Part shown: positions 1 to 7,958 of the stretch, one piece after another
Layout: every line of letters starts with the position of its first letter
Position numbering within the stretch: the stretch's first letter is position 1
Assembly: GCA_937905985.1 (NCBI GenBank)
Contig: CALCWC010000087.1
Span: 27,281-91,280, forward strand
Direction of reading: 5' to 3'
Source: an uncultured Verrucomicrobiales bacterium
Lineage (GTDB): Bacteria; Verrucomicrobiota; Verrucomicrobiia; Verrucomicrobiales; Akkermansiaceae
Length of the DNA: 64,000 nucleotides
The notes under the pieces: model-generated
Told to the model about the DNA's origin: nothing
What the model saw: the letters and a program-made list of their open reading frames with translations, nothing else
The model's database searches: none
Position numbers and translations under genes: made by a program

Positions 1-1618
1 CCGCCCCCTCCAAGTAGAGATCTCCATCCCCCACTTTGCGCCACTCGCGAAAATAATCTAGAGCGCCTTCTTTCTCCTGGTTGGCAAGCCGTATATGTAC
101 CTCCGCGCCCTTGTCTACAATATAGCCAGCGTGGTTGAAATTAAAATCACGATTGCCGCTTTCTTCCCGACCTGAAATGGTGAAAGAAATTCCGGTAGAA
201 CTGCCCTTGGCCGAGAACTGAGCGTAGCCAATACCCAGGTCCACATCAGCATCCAGAACAATACTGTTAGTTTCAGCAGAAGATTGAAATACAAGATTCT
301 GGGTCTCGAACAGGTCAGCATACTGCAAGCCTGCCGCACTAGAGTTTGAGGTATTCAGGTAATCGTTACCGTAGGAGTACCAATTCACATTTTGAGTTTG
401 GCCGTTATCGTTAATGATTCGCCCATCTTTCAGTTCAATCAGGTTTGCCCAAGTGTTCACACCGTTCTGTATGCCGACGAAATCTACGATAACTGTACCG
501 TCTTGCGTATGAACTGTGCCATATTTGGGTGTAGTTTCCACAGGCGTACTACCATTGGCGATGGCTGTAATGGTTTGTGTTCCCTCGCGCTCCTCTACCG
601 CACTGATATGCATAGGCGCGCCAGCATCCATATCCACGGTCTTGTCAAAGGATGCCAATGTCCGTTTCGTCCACTCGGAGGCACCGCGGGAGTAGCTGTC
701 GTAGCTGCCGCGCGCCTGGTGACAGGACAGCAGCTCGTAGGCCTGGGAATCCTCATTCCAGACCCACACGGGGCTGCCGGAATCACCGCCCTGGGTGACA
801 AAAGGCAAAGGGTGCGTAGGTGTACCAGCCGTTCCTGCTTTCCACCCACTCACACCGATAATGGTGACAGTATAGGAGTCGTCAGTTATACCTCGAACGT
901 CCTTTTTGCCCACATCATTTACATAATCGTACCCTCTGCTGTATCCGAAACCAGAGTTGGTCACAATACCGCCCACCACGTAGGTATAGGCACCCGTCAG
1001 CCAAGTGGTCTTGCCTGTTTCATCCGCCTGCTGCATATACCCGCCGCCTGCGCGGTACTGTAGCATGTGGGCGATGTCCTCTTCCTTCAACTTATGATCC
1101 CGAGCATCATACAGGGATGAAGGTGTCACATCAGTTATTATCTTACTCAGGCGGGTAATCTTATAGTCAATCTCGGGAGTAAGTAGGAATTTGTTTTCTG
1201 TGCAGCTGCGGTACTCAATGCCTGCGTAGTGGATGGAGTTCTCGGAGCCAATAAAGCGCCCAGTGAACACGGGGTTGGTTACACCATTGTGTCGTACCGT
1301 GGCTGTGGCATTGTAGCTGATGGCCGTGAAAGGGCCGCCATCCACCATGCTCTCATAGCTAATCATCCTCTGGCCCAGCTTGTATGGCGCTTCTCCCTGG
1401 GTGTAGATGATGCGTACACCATCCTTGTTCAAGTGCTGCAAGAGCTCATTCTGCTGGTAGATGGAGTAACGGCCCATGTTCGAGCCAAAGTCCGTATACG
1501 TCTGCAGGGAGACGCTGGGGTGCATAATGGCAGCCTGCGTAGTGCCGGCAACGGTCATGGAGACCACGGTTACAGCCAGAAGAGCCTTTCGGAGAGCGGA
1601 AGGAAGGTGGAGTTTCAT
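1..1618 (-). CDS. S6-family autotransporter serine protease (5' part; cut by left edge)
   Basis: The first ~539 residues of a type V secreted protease of the IgA1-protease/SPATE type. A signal peptide (residues 1-30, MKLHLPSALRKALL...) is followed by YTDFGSNMGRY (41-51), which matches the start of the S6 domain. All three triad residues are present: His110 in TVRHNG, Asp151 in EIDYKITRL and Ser280 in GGDSGSPVW. The left end reads KVGDGDLYLEG, the glycine-rich repeat of autotransporter passenger beta-helices, so the stalk and C-terminal barrel must lie beyond the edge. The start is ATG at 1618; it has no Shine-Dalgarno sequence but a strong promoter lies 9 nt upstream. The family cleaves host glycoproteins and immunoglobulins; the substrate here is unknown. 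The open frame has no stop to the edge. Confidence 0.9.
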   Translation of the reverse strand, partial: MKLHLPSALRKALLAVTVVSMTVAGTTQAAIMHPSVSLQTYTDFGSNMGRYSIYQQNELLQHLNKDGVRIIYTQGEAPYKLGQRMISYESMVDGGPFTAISYNATATVRHNGVTNPVFTGRFIGSENSIHYAGIEYRSCTENKFLLTPEIDYKITRLSKIITDVTPSSLYDARDHKLKEEDIAHMLQYRAGGGYMQQADETGKTTWLTGAYTYVVGGIVTNSGFGYSRGYDYVNDVGKKDVRGITDDSYTVTIIGVSGWKAGTAGTPTHPLPFVTQGGDSGSPVWVWNEDSQAYELLSCHQARGSYDSYSRGASEWTKRTLASFDKTVDMDAGAPMHISAVEEREGTQTITAIANGSTPVETTPKYGTVHTQDGTVIVDFVGIQNGVNTWANLIELKDGRIINDNGQTQNVNWYSYGNDYLNTSNSSAAGLQYADLFETQNLVFQSSAETNSIVLDADVDLGIGYAQFSAKGSSTGISFTISGREESGNRDFNFNHAGYIVDKGAEVHIRLANQEKEGALDYFREWRKVGDGDLYLEGA

Positions 1619-1627
1619 TTGCGCGGC

Positions 1628-1656
1628 ATGATACACGCGCCATCACCGAACGTCAA
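1628..1656 (-). promoter_or_regulatory. sigma70-type promoter of the S6 autotransporter
   Basis: On the minus strand TTGACG (1656-1651), a 17-bp spacer and TATCAT (1633-1628). The -10 ends 9 nt before the ATG at 1618, so the predicted leader is about 2-4 nt. Confidence 0.65.
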
Positions 1657-1725
1657 GCTGGAAAAATTACAAAATTGCGCCACCTTGCAATGCAAATGCC
1701 TTATGCCGGCGGGAAATCTCCTGCA

Positions 1726-1796
1726 TAGTCTCGCCAGGATTCGAACCTAGGCCAAGGGAACCAAAATCCCTTGTGCTACCATTACACCACGAGACC
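1726..1796 (-). tRNA. tRNA-Gln (anticodon UUG)
   Basis: The minus strand folds as a cloverleaf. The acceptor stem GGTCTCG pairs with CGAGACT (one G-U pair at 1-72), the D-arm is GGTGTAATGGTAGCAC, the anticodon loop TTTTGGT lies between AGGGA and TCCCT, and the T-arm contains GGTTCGAATCC. The anticodon TTG reads glutamine CAA. CCA is not encoded. Confidence 0.95.
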
Positions 1797-1875
1797 GTTG
1801 AAGAGGGTGGTTGCGCGAACCTTGTACCATACGGGGAGGAAATAGGCAAGACCAAAATGCGCATGCTGAATTTCC

Positions 1876-1904
1876 TTGCCAGTTTGCAAGGCCTGCGGTA
1901 TGCT
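1876..1904 (+). promoter_or_regulatory. promoter of fabD
   Basis: TTGCCA (1876-1881), a 17-bp spacer and TATGCT (1899-1904). The -10 ends 7 nt before the ATG at 1912, so transcription should begin at or next to the start codon. Confidence 0.65.
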
Positions 1905-1911
1905 GACAGGC

Positions 1912-2835
1912 ATGAGAGCAGTGCTTCTATTCCCCGGTCAGGGTGCCCAACAGGTGGGCATGGGCAAGGATTTGATGGATGCGTACCCCACGGCGCGCGC
2001 GCTGATGGAGGCGGCAGACGCCGCCCTGGGCCGCAAGCTCACGGAGGTGATGTTCAACGGGCCGGACGCGGAGCTGACGCGCACGTCCAACTGCCAGCCT
2101 GCGCTGTATGTACACGGTCTGGCGCTGTGGAGCGTGCTCAAGGAGCGCGTGCAGATTGAGCCGGTGGCGGCGGCCGGGCTTTCCCTGGGAGAGTTCACCG
2201 CGCACGCGGCGGCGGGCACGTTCACCATGGAGGACGGTTTGCGCCTGGTGGAGAAGCGCGGCGCGCTCATGGAGGAGGCATGCGCCGCAACGGCGGGCAG
2301 CATGGCCGCCCTGGTGGCCGGCTCGCCGGAGGCTGCCGTGGCGCTGGCGCAGGAGTGCGATGTGGATGTGGCCAACTTCAACTGCCCCGGCCAGATTGTG
2401 CTGTCCGGTTCCGTGGAGGGAATCGACAAGGCGGTGGCGGGTGCCAAGGCCGCCGGGTTCAAGCGCGGTATCAAGCTCAACGTGGCGGGCGCCTACCACA
2501 GCCGCCACATGAAACCCGCGCAAACGGCCCTGCTCCCTGTGCTGGATGCCACTCCCATGCAGGCTCCCGCCTTCCCCGTGTACTGCAACTTCGGCGGCCG
2601 CGCGGTGGAGGGGCCGGACGACACCCGTGCCATGCTGGGCGCGCAGGTGTGCGGCTCCGTGCGCTGGCAGGCGTGCATGGAAGCTTTGGTGAACCAGGGC
2701 GAGCGCCTGTTCATCGAGATGGGACCCGGCACCACGCTGGCGGGCATGATGGCGCGTATCTGCGCGGATGCCCGCGTGGTTTCCATTCAGGATGCCGCCT
2801 CTCTGGAAGCGGCGGTGGCGGAACTGCAAGCTTGA
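1912..2835 (+). CDS. fabD: malonyl-CoA:ACP transacylase
   Basis: Transfers malonyl from CoA to acyl carrier protein to feed fatty-acid elongation in the cytoplasm. The 307 residues match the family length. They begin MRAVLLFPGQGAQ (the GQGAQ loop), carry the nucleophile elbow GLSLGEF (Leu replaces the His of the common GHSLG form, a known variant) and the catalytic His in GAYHSRHM. An in-frame ATG at 1876 would give 12 extra residues, but it lies in the -35 box, and the FabD fold starts at MRAV, so ATG 1912 is chosen. A lipoprotein gene begins 3 nt after the stop and is probably co-transcribed. No other fatty-acid genes are nearby. Confidence 0.95.
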   Translation: MRAVLLFPGQGAQQVGMGKDLMDAYPTARALMEAADAALGRKLTEVMFNGPDAELTRTSNCQPALYVHGLALWSVLKERVQIEPVAAAGLSLGEFTAHAAAGTFTMEDGLRLVEKRGALMEEACAATAGSMAALVAGSPEAAVALAQECDVDVANFNCPGQIVLSGSVEGIDKAVAGAKAAGFKRGIKLNVAGAYHSRHMKPAQTALLPVLDATPMQAPAFPVYCNFGGRAVEGPDDTRAMLGAQVCGSVRWQACMEALVNQGERLFIEMGPGTTLAGMMARICADARVVSIQDAASLEAAVAELQA

Positions 2836-2838
2836 CCC

Positions 2839-3507
2839 ATGCGGTGTTTCCTCCCATGCCTGTTGGCCGTCTGCCTGTGCGCCTGCGAGAGCGTGCGCAC
2901 CGTGTACGACGCCAACGGCAACGTGGTGGAGGAAAAGCAGGCGGGCGGGGAGAAGGACCTGTACTCCCACTTTGAAAAGGAGTTCAGCGAGTCCTTCTCC
3001 GAGAAGAAATCGGATTCCGGCGTGCCGCAATCCATCTCCGGGCGCGTGAGCTCCTTCCAGAAGGATATTGAAGCCGCGCGCGGCTCCGGCAAGGACAAGC
3101 AGTTCGTCACCAAATCCTTCACCGGCTCCAAGAGTTTCGACGCCATCTCCAACAAGTTCTCCGACGCCAACAAGACCTTCAGCGGCTCCAACAAGGAATT
3201 CGGCCACAAGGAGAGCTCCATGGCGAGCACCGATATGCGCCCGGACTTCATGAACGAGAGTCACGGCATCAGCCATTCCTCCCGTTACAACGGCGACAAC
3301 CGCCGCAGCGCGGCGGAGGGTACCGCCTCTTCGTCCAGCGATCTGCGCTACGCCACCACCTCCAGCCGCTACAACAACGCCGGGCCCGACGGCTACATCG
3401 AGGAACGCCGCCAGAACACGCCCGAGCCCGATATCATCCACTACCGCGACTACCAAGAGCGGACCATCAAGGAGACGAAGGATTTTATCCGCCGCAACCG
3501 GGACTGA
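2839..3507 (+). CDS. putative lipoprotein, low complexity
   Basis: A 222-residue protein of unknown function. The N-terminus is a lipoprotein signal with Cys16 as the likely lipidated residue (VCLCAC). The mature part is polar, rich in Ser, Lys and Phe, with repeated motifs of the type KSFTGSK / KTFSGSN around residues 90-120, and looks largely disordered apart from a charged C-terminal helix. It starts 3 nt after fabD and converges on the exonuclease gene with 5 nt between the two stops. I do not recognise a family. Confidence 0.75.
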   Translation: MRCFLPCLLAVCLCACESVRTVYDANGNVVEEKQAGGEKDLYSHFEKEFSESFSEKKSDSGVPQSISGRVSSFQKDIEAARGSGKDKQFVTKSFTGSKSFDAISNKFSDANKTFSGSNKEFGHKESSMASTDMRPDFMNESHGISHSSRYNGDNRRSAAEGTASSSSDLRYATTSSRYNNAGPDGYIEERRQNTPEPDIIHYRDYQERTIKETKDFIRRNRD

Positions 3508-3512
3508 GCCTA

Positions 3513-4082
3513 TCAGTCCAGCGTCCAGTCCACCTCCACTTGCACGGGCTCGCCGTTCTTGTCCTCGTAGAGGACGTAGCCGTTGGTGGCGCCGAACTTG
3601 TACACCTCCATGGTGACCTTCACGTCAAAGCAGCAGTATTTGGCAATGTCCAGCAGCTTCTGGGGGTCGCCCTCCTTCTCGTACTCGGCCCACCACTTGA
3701 GGGCATCCGTGCCCTCGGCGGTCTTGGAGTTGCCGCCCAGGGTGGGCTTGGCCACGGAATCCAGCTTGAGGCGGTGCCCCAGCTTTTCAGTGAGGTAGGT
3801 GCAGATATCGCAGTTGCGCGTGTGGTCCGCAATGGTCCAGAAGGAATGCGGCTGGAGCACGCCGTAATCGAACCCGATGTGGTTGTACCCTACCACCAGG
3901 TCCGCCTGCTGGAGCTCCTGGATAAGGGCTTCCACCTGGTCTTCCGTGTAGATGTGGTAGGCGTTGTCCCTGGTGGAGAAGGTGACGGCAACGGAGATGC
4001 CCATTTTGCCGGTCTCATGCCAGCCGCCGACCTGTGCAGCGGAGCGGCGCGTTTCCAAATCAAAGTAGACGATGTTTTTCAT
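3513..4082 (-). CDS. RNase H-like / DEDD 3'-5' exonuclease domain protein
   Basis: A 189-residue protein with the layout of DEDD exonucleases. Exo I is FDLET near residues 7-11, exo II is VGYNHIGFDYG around 84-94, and the region YCCFDVKVTMEVYKFG near the C-terminus carries the exo III Asp. This is compatible with a small nuclease that trims RNA or DNA 3' ends, but the substrate is not deducible. Its ATG overlaps the stop of trmL by 4 nt (ATGA), so it is translationally coupled as the last gene of a five-gene minus-strand operon. Confidence 0.75.
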   Translation of the reverse strand: MKNIVYFDLETRRSAAQVGGWHETGKMGISVAVTFSTRDNAYHIYTEDQVEALIQELQQADLVVGYNHIGFDYGVLQPHSFWTIADHTRNCDICTYLTEKLGHRLKLDSVAKPTLGGNSKTAEGTDALKWWAEYEKEGDPQKLLDIAKYCCFDVKVTMEVYKFGATNGYVLYEDKNGEPVQVEVDWTLD

Positions 4083-4552
4083 AGCGTGTCAGGGGGAAGG
4101 GTGCGGCGCAGCCCCTCGTAGAGCATGATGGCCACGGAGGTGGAAAGGTTCAGCGAGCGCGCGTGCTCGCCCGGCATGGGGATGCGCAGCGCCGTCTCCG
4201 GGTGCGATAATATCCAGCGTTCCGGAAGCCCCTTGGATTCCGGGCCGAACACCAGGTAGTCCCCCGCGTGCAGCGGCAGCTCCGCATCCCAGATGCTGCG
4301 CGTGGCTTTGGTGGAAAGGTACCAGAAGCGCGCGCCCGGTGCGGCGGCTTCCTCCAGCTCCTCCAGCGTGTCCCAGAGCTTCAAGTCCACAAACTTCCAG
4401 TAGTCCAGCCCGCAGCGGCGCAGGTGCTTCTCATCCAGGCTGAAGCCCAGGGGCTTGATGAGGTGCAGCGTGGCTTGCGTGGCCACGGCCAGACGCCCGG
4501 CGGCTCCGGTGTTGTGCGGGATTTCCGGGTGGAAGAGAACGATGTTGAACAT
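4079..4552 (-). CDS. trmL: tRNA (cytidine/uridine-34 2'-O)-methyltransferase
   Basis: A SPOUT (trefoil-knot) methyltransferase that modifies the wobble ribose of tRNA-Leu. The 157 residues match the family length. It begins MFNIVLFHPEIPHNTG, has the central LVFGPESKGLP motif, and ends in the knot sequence IPMPGEHARSLNLSTSVAI that binds S-adenosylmethionine. An upstream in-frame ATG (4564) would add four residues; I prefer 4552 because the family starts directly at MFNIVL. It sits between the sugar transferase (19 nt upstream) and the exonuclease gene (4-nt overlap). Confidence 0.92.
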   Translation of the reverse strand: MFNIVLFHPEIPHNTGAAGRLAVATQATLHLIKPLGFSLDEKHLRRCGLDYWKFVDLKLWDTLEELEEAAAPGARFWYLSTKATRSIWDAELPLHAGDYLVFGPESKGLPERWILSHPETALRIPMPGEHARSLNLSTSVAIMLYEGLRRTLPPDTL

Positions 4553-4571
4553 GGCTCGGCGCAACGCGCAA

Positions 4572-5984
4572 TCATTTGGCTCCCTTGCTCATGAGCACGG
4601 CCGGTATGGTGCGCAGGATGAGCTTGATGTCTGACCACAGGTTCCAGTTGTCAATGTACTTGAGGTCCTTGGTAATCATGTTGCCGTAGCTGTTTTCGCT
4701 GTCGCTGCGGTCTTCAATCTGCCAATAGCAGGTGAGGCCGGGTTTCACGCTCAGGCGGCGGCGGTGCGCCAGGTCCGGGAACTCGTCTGTTTCATATGTG
4801 GGCAGCGGGCGCGGGCCCACCACGCTCATGTCTCCGCACAGGATGTTGATGAGCTGCGGCAGCTCGTCGATGGACGTCTTGCGGATGAAGTGGCCGAAGG
4901 GGAAGATGCGCGGGTCGTTGGTGAGCTTGAAGATGGGGCCGTCCATCTCATTGCCGTACTGGGCCTTGACTTCTTCCAGGCGCTGGTCGGCATCGCTGTA
5001 CATGGAGCGGAATTTCCACATGCCGAAGGGCTTGCCGTACAGACCGGAACGCTTTTGGCGGTAGAACACCTTGCCGGCCGGATCGCTGATCTTGATGCCG
5101 ATGGCGGCTACCAGCCACAGCGGTGAGGTGCAGATGATGCCCAACAAGGCGGCCACGCGGTCGAAGATGCTCTTGAGGACGCGCGGGAAGGAATATTCCG
5201 GCGTGAAGCTCAGGGAGAGGATGTGGGCCTTGCCCTCGATGTTGTGCACCTCTGCGCGCATGTGGTTGCTGGCATCCTTGGCGCGGGCGATGTAGATATC
5301 CAGCCCCAGGGATTCCGCGAGGTGGATGGCCATGTTGTTCTCACCATAGCTGGAGAGACCGCCGAAGACGAAGAGGTGGGCCACGCTGTTGTCCGTGATA
5401 AGCTTGGCGAGCTGCTCCTCGGTGTAGGTGCCGGTGATGGCCTTGCCGACCACGTTGAAGTTGGCGCGCCAGTGGTTGGGCAGGCTGTTCCAGCCGGCCT
5501 CAATGTTTTCCTCTGTGCCGACCAGGATGATTTGGCGGAGCTTGTCCTTGTCGGTGAATATGTGACGGGTCCAGGCGCGGGAAAGGAAGTAGCGCACGTA
5601 GAGCACCAGCAGTACACCCACGATGTTGACCACAATGACGTGGTTGTAGAAGAGGCTGTGGTTGCCAAGGCTCTGGTAGATGGCAATGAGGCAGAGGTAG
5701 TATGTGGCGAAGGTAAGCAGCTGGCGCACAGCGGTGATGGGGCGCTGCAGGTTCTGGCGGCTGTAGAAGCCCACGAAATTCAGCACGAACGGCGCGGCTA
5801 TCACCGCCGTCCATGCCAGATAGGTTATCACCTCAAAGATATTGAAGTCCGGCCCTTGCTCCCAACCAATCAGCGGCGATACCCAGTTGGTGACGGTGGG
5901 GGAGAAGTAGACAAAGACAATAATGAGCAGGAAATCGATGTACGGACAGGCTCGGGAAAACAGTTTTTTTCCAGTGAGAGTCAT
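4572..5984 (-). CDS. exopolysaccharide polyprenyl-phosphate sugar transferase (WbaP/EpsE type)
   Basis: A 470-residue polyisoprenyl-phosphate hexose-1-phosphate transferase that would load the first sugar onto undecaprenyl phosphate to start capsule, exopolysaccharide or O-antigen synthesis. The N-terminus has several membrane segments (about 14-30, 47-68, 85-105 and 115-130), followed by a Rossmann-like region, one more membrane segment (about 280-300) and the catalytic domain: YRQKRSGLYGKPFGMWKFRS, KTSIDELPQL and MSVVGPRP. No glycosyltransferases or flippase lie next to it, so it is a detached initiator. It belongs to the minus-strand operon, 27 nt after the OB-fold gene. Confidence 0.9.
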   Translation of the reverse strand: MTLTGKKLFSRACPYIDFLLIIVFVYFSPTVTNWVSPLIGWEQGPDFNIFEVITYLAWTAVIAAPFVLNFVGFYSRQNLQRPITAVRQLLTFATYYLCLIAIYQSLGNHSLFYNHVIVVNIVGVLLVLYVRYFLSRAWTRHIFTDKDKLRQIILVGTEENIEAGWNSLPNHWRANFNVVGKAITGTYTEEQLAKLITDNSVAHLFVFGGLSSYGENNMAIHLAESLGLDIYIARAKDASNHMRAEVHNIEGKAHILSLSFTPEYSFPRVLKSIFDRVAALLGIICTSPLWLVAAIGIKISDPAGKVFYRQKRSGLYGKPFGMWKFRSMYSDADQRLEEVKAQYGNEMDGPIFKLTNDPRIFPFGHFIRKTSIDELPQLINILCGDMSVVGPRPLPTYETDEFPDLAHRRRLSVKPGLTCYWQIEDRSDSENSYGNMITKDLKYIDNWNLWSDIKLILRTIPAVLMSKGAK

Positions 5985-6011
5985 GGTGTGCGGTGGTAGG
6001 AATGGAAGGTG

Positions 6012-6245
6012 TTATGTGGTGGGAAGGATATCCCTGATGCGGGCCCGGTCGAAGTCTGCGGGGTTGATGGTGCAGCGGACGCGGGTGCCGGGGTGGATGG
6101 CATCCAGCAGGTGGGCTTCCTTCCGCTGCACGAAGGCCACGGTGAGCTTGCCGTTGGGCAGCTCCGCATGGAACGCCGTGGGCGCGAAACGCTCGCGTAT
6201 GGTGCAGGCGCAATCAATGAACTCGGATGGATAGGTGCTGCCCAT
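6012..6245 (-). CDS. small OB-fold-like protein resembling IF-1
   Basis: A 77-residue protein. The central part (FHAELPNGKLTVAFV..., then GTRVRCTINPADFDRARI) has the order of features seen in IF-1/S1-type OB folds: a first strand ending in LPNG, a basic middle, a G-x-x-V strand and a D-x-x-R-x-R-I ending. This is recognition by eye and identity is low. It lies 9 nt after the AsmA-like gene and 27 nt before the sugar transferase. It could be a nucleic-acid-binding accessory protein; it lacks the canonical N-terminus of housekeeping IF-1. Confidence 0.5.
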   Translation of the reverse strand: MGSTYPSEFIDCACTIRERFAPTAFHAELPNGKLTVAFVQRKEAHLLDAIHPGTRVRCTINPADFDRARIRDILPTT

Positions 6246-6254
6246 GGCGGTGCT

Positions 6255-7868
6255 TTAGAAGAAGGAGTTGAGCCCCTTGTTGATGAGGTCGCCGGCGGCA
6301 TCGCCGGCTTTCTTGAGGATGCCGTCGGCCTTGTCCTTGACGCCGTCCGGCTGGTCGAGGATGCGGTCAGGCGCAGGGAAGGGGGTGTCTTCCTCGCCGT
6401 CTTGGGAATCCGCGGCGGGTGCATCGTCGCCGCTCCCGGTGAGGCGGCTCAGGAAGTCGCGGGTGACATCGCCCGCCTTCTTGAGCGCGGCCTTGGGCAG
6501 GTTGCTGCCCAGCAGGGTGGAGAGACGCACGGAGAGGTCCTCCTTGGGGTTGTCTGTGGTTCCGCTGAGGTTGATGGTGACCCAGGCGTAACCGGGGTCA
6601 CCCACGGCGTTGAAGAGGTCATCCATGATGCCGGCCTCCCGGCCCAGGGGAATCTTGGCCACCATTTCCATGGGGATGCCCACGTTGAGGGTGCCGCGCA
6701 GCTCGGAATCGCGGCCGATGATGATGTGGCCGCGCACCAGCAGGCGCCCCTCCGCCGCGCGGATGTCAATCTTGTCGAACCTCCAGGCGTCCTCTATCTG
6801 GTGGCGGGGTTCGCTGTAGGGGAAGGAGATGTGGCAGGAGGCGCGCTCCAGCGGCAGGCGGCGGTAGGGCTTGGTGTTGCCCACGGTGATTTCGGAGAGG
6901 ATGGGCAGGGCCTCCAGCACACCTTCACGCAGGGTGAGGTTGCCCTCCGCCAGGCTGATGCCGTCTGCATCGCCGTTCATCACCATCTTGCCGAACAGCT
7001 GCCCAGTGAGCAGCTTCTTCCAGTCCTCCTTGAGAATGCGCGCCACATCCGCCTTGTTCACCTGCATCTCCGCGTTCCATTCCTTGGATTCCATGGAGTA
7101 GCGGGCCTTGAAGCCCATCTCGCCGGGGGAGAGCATCAGGCGGCAGTCCGTCATCTCCACGGCTTGCTTGTCCGCATGCACGTTCACGCCCTTGACGCTA
7201 CAGTCCTTCAGGAAGGAGAGGGAGGTGTGCATGCGCCCGTTGATGCCCTCCACGTTCCAGGCGTCCATCTGCCCGCGGGTGGCGGGGCGTGCGGAGAGGC
7301 GCGCCCCGGTGTAGGAGTATTCGCCGCCCTTGAGGCGCAGGGTGATGGTGGCGTCGCGGCACTCCACGCGGTCCACCTGCACTGTTTGCGGGGAGATGGC
7401 GGCAATGAGCCCGCTCTTCTCACGCGGCGGGCGCTCCGTGTACGCCTGGGAGGCGGGGTTGATGAGCACCGTGGCACCGTTCAGGTTCACGCGGCTCACC
7501 CGCAGGATGCGGTGCAGCAGTGCCGCGCGTTCCAGCGTGGCGTCCATCCCGTTGGCGGAGATGCGTTCCACTCCCTGCATGCCCGTGACGACCAGGCCAA
7601 GCTCGGATACGCGGTCGCCGTCGATGGAAAGGTTGCCGTCCATCACCACGTCCTGTGCCTGCAGGTTCACGGCTGTGTCATAGCACAGGTTGTCCCGGAA
7701 CTCGCTCCCCTGCAGGTAGGAAAGGATGGAAAAGTAGGCAATCAGCAGAAACAGCAGCAGACCGCCCACAATGGCAAGCGGGTACACGACTCCGCGCGGC
7801 AGTTTTCCCTTGCCGTCTCGTTTCCCTCTGGAAGGGGCCATTCCCCCGCGTTTACGCCTGCGTGCCAT
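6255..7868 (-). CDS. membrane-anchored AsmA/DUF748-like envelope protein
   Basis: A 537-residue protein with a very basic N-terminus (MARRRKRGGMAPSRGKR), one transmembrane helix (about residues 29-51, GVVYPLAIVGGLLLFLLIAY) and a long beta-rich periplasmic part (VVMDGNLSIDGDRVSELGLVV and similar strands), the arrangement of AsmA-type proteins that bridge the envelope and move lipid. The C-terminus (residues ~460-537) is polar with DxxPFPAPDRILDQ and a small amphipathic tail. The start at 7868 is chosen because the basic leader begins there and a promoter sits just upstream; the frame stays open to 7958. It is the first gene of the operon to 3513. Family assignment is tentative. Confidence 0.65.
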   Translation of the reverse strand: MARRRKRGGMAPSRGKRDGKGKLPRGVVYPLAIVGGLLLFLLIAYFSILSYLQGSEFRDNLCYDTAVNLQAQDVVMDGNLSIDGDRVSELGLVVTGMQGVERISANGMDATLERAALLHRILRVSRVNLNGATVLINPASQAYTERPPREKSGLIAAISPQTVQVDRVECRDATITLRLKGGEYSYTGARLSARPATRGQMDAWNVEGINGRMHTSLSFLKDCSVKGVNVHADKQAVEMTDCRLMLSPGEMGFKARYSMESKEWNAEMQVNKADVARILKEDWKKLLTGQLFGKMVMNGDADGISLAEGNLTLREGVLEALPILSEITVGNTKPYRRLPLERASCHISFPYSEPRHQIEDAWRFDKIDIRAAEGRLLVRGHIIIGRDSELRGTLNVGIPMEMVAKIPLGREAGIMDDLFNAVGDPGYAWVTINLSGTTDNPKEDLSVRLSTLLGSNLPKAALKKAGDVTRDFLSRLTGSGDDAPAADSQDGEEDTPFPAPDRILDQPDGVKDKADGILKKAGDAAGDLINKGLNSFF

Positions 7869-7879
7869 ATCGCGCGGCG

Positions 7880-7908
7880 AGTATAGCACGCCTCTCACGC
7901 CAAGGCAA
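7880..7908 (-). promoter_or_regulatory. promoter of the AsmA-like operon
   Basis: Minus strand TTGCCT (7908-7903), a 17-bp spacer and TATACT (7885-7880). The -10 ends 11 nt before the ATG at 7868, leaving a predicted leader of about 4-5 nt. The position also supports choosing the 7868 start over the upstream frame opening. Confidence 0.6.
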
Positions 7909-7958
7909 GCCCGTATGTTGAAACATGAATGAATTGCACGGCGCACCCAACGGGGCAA

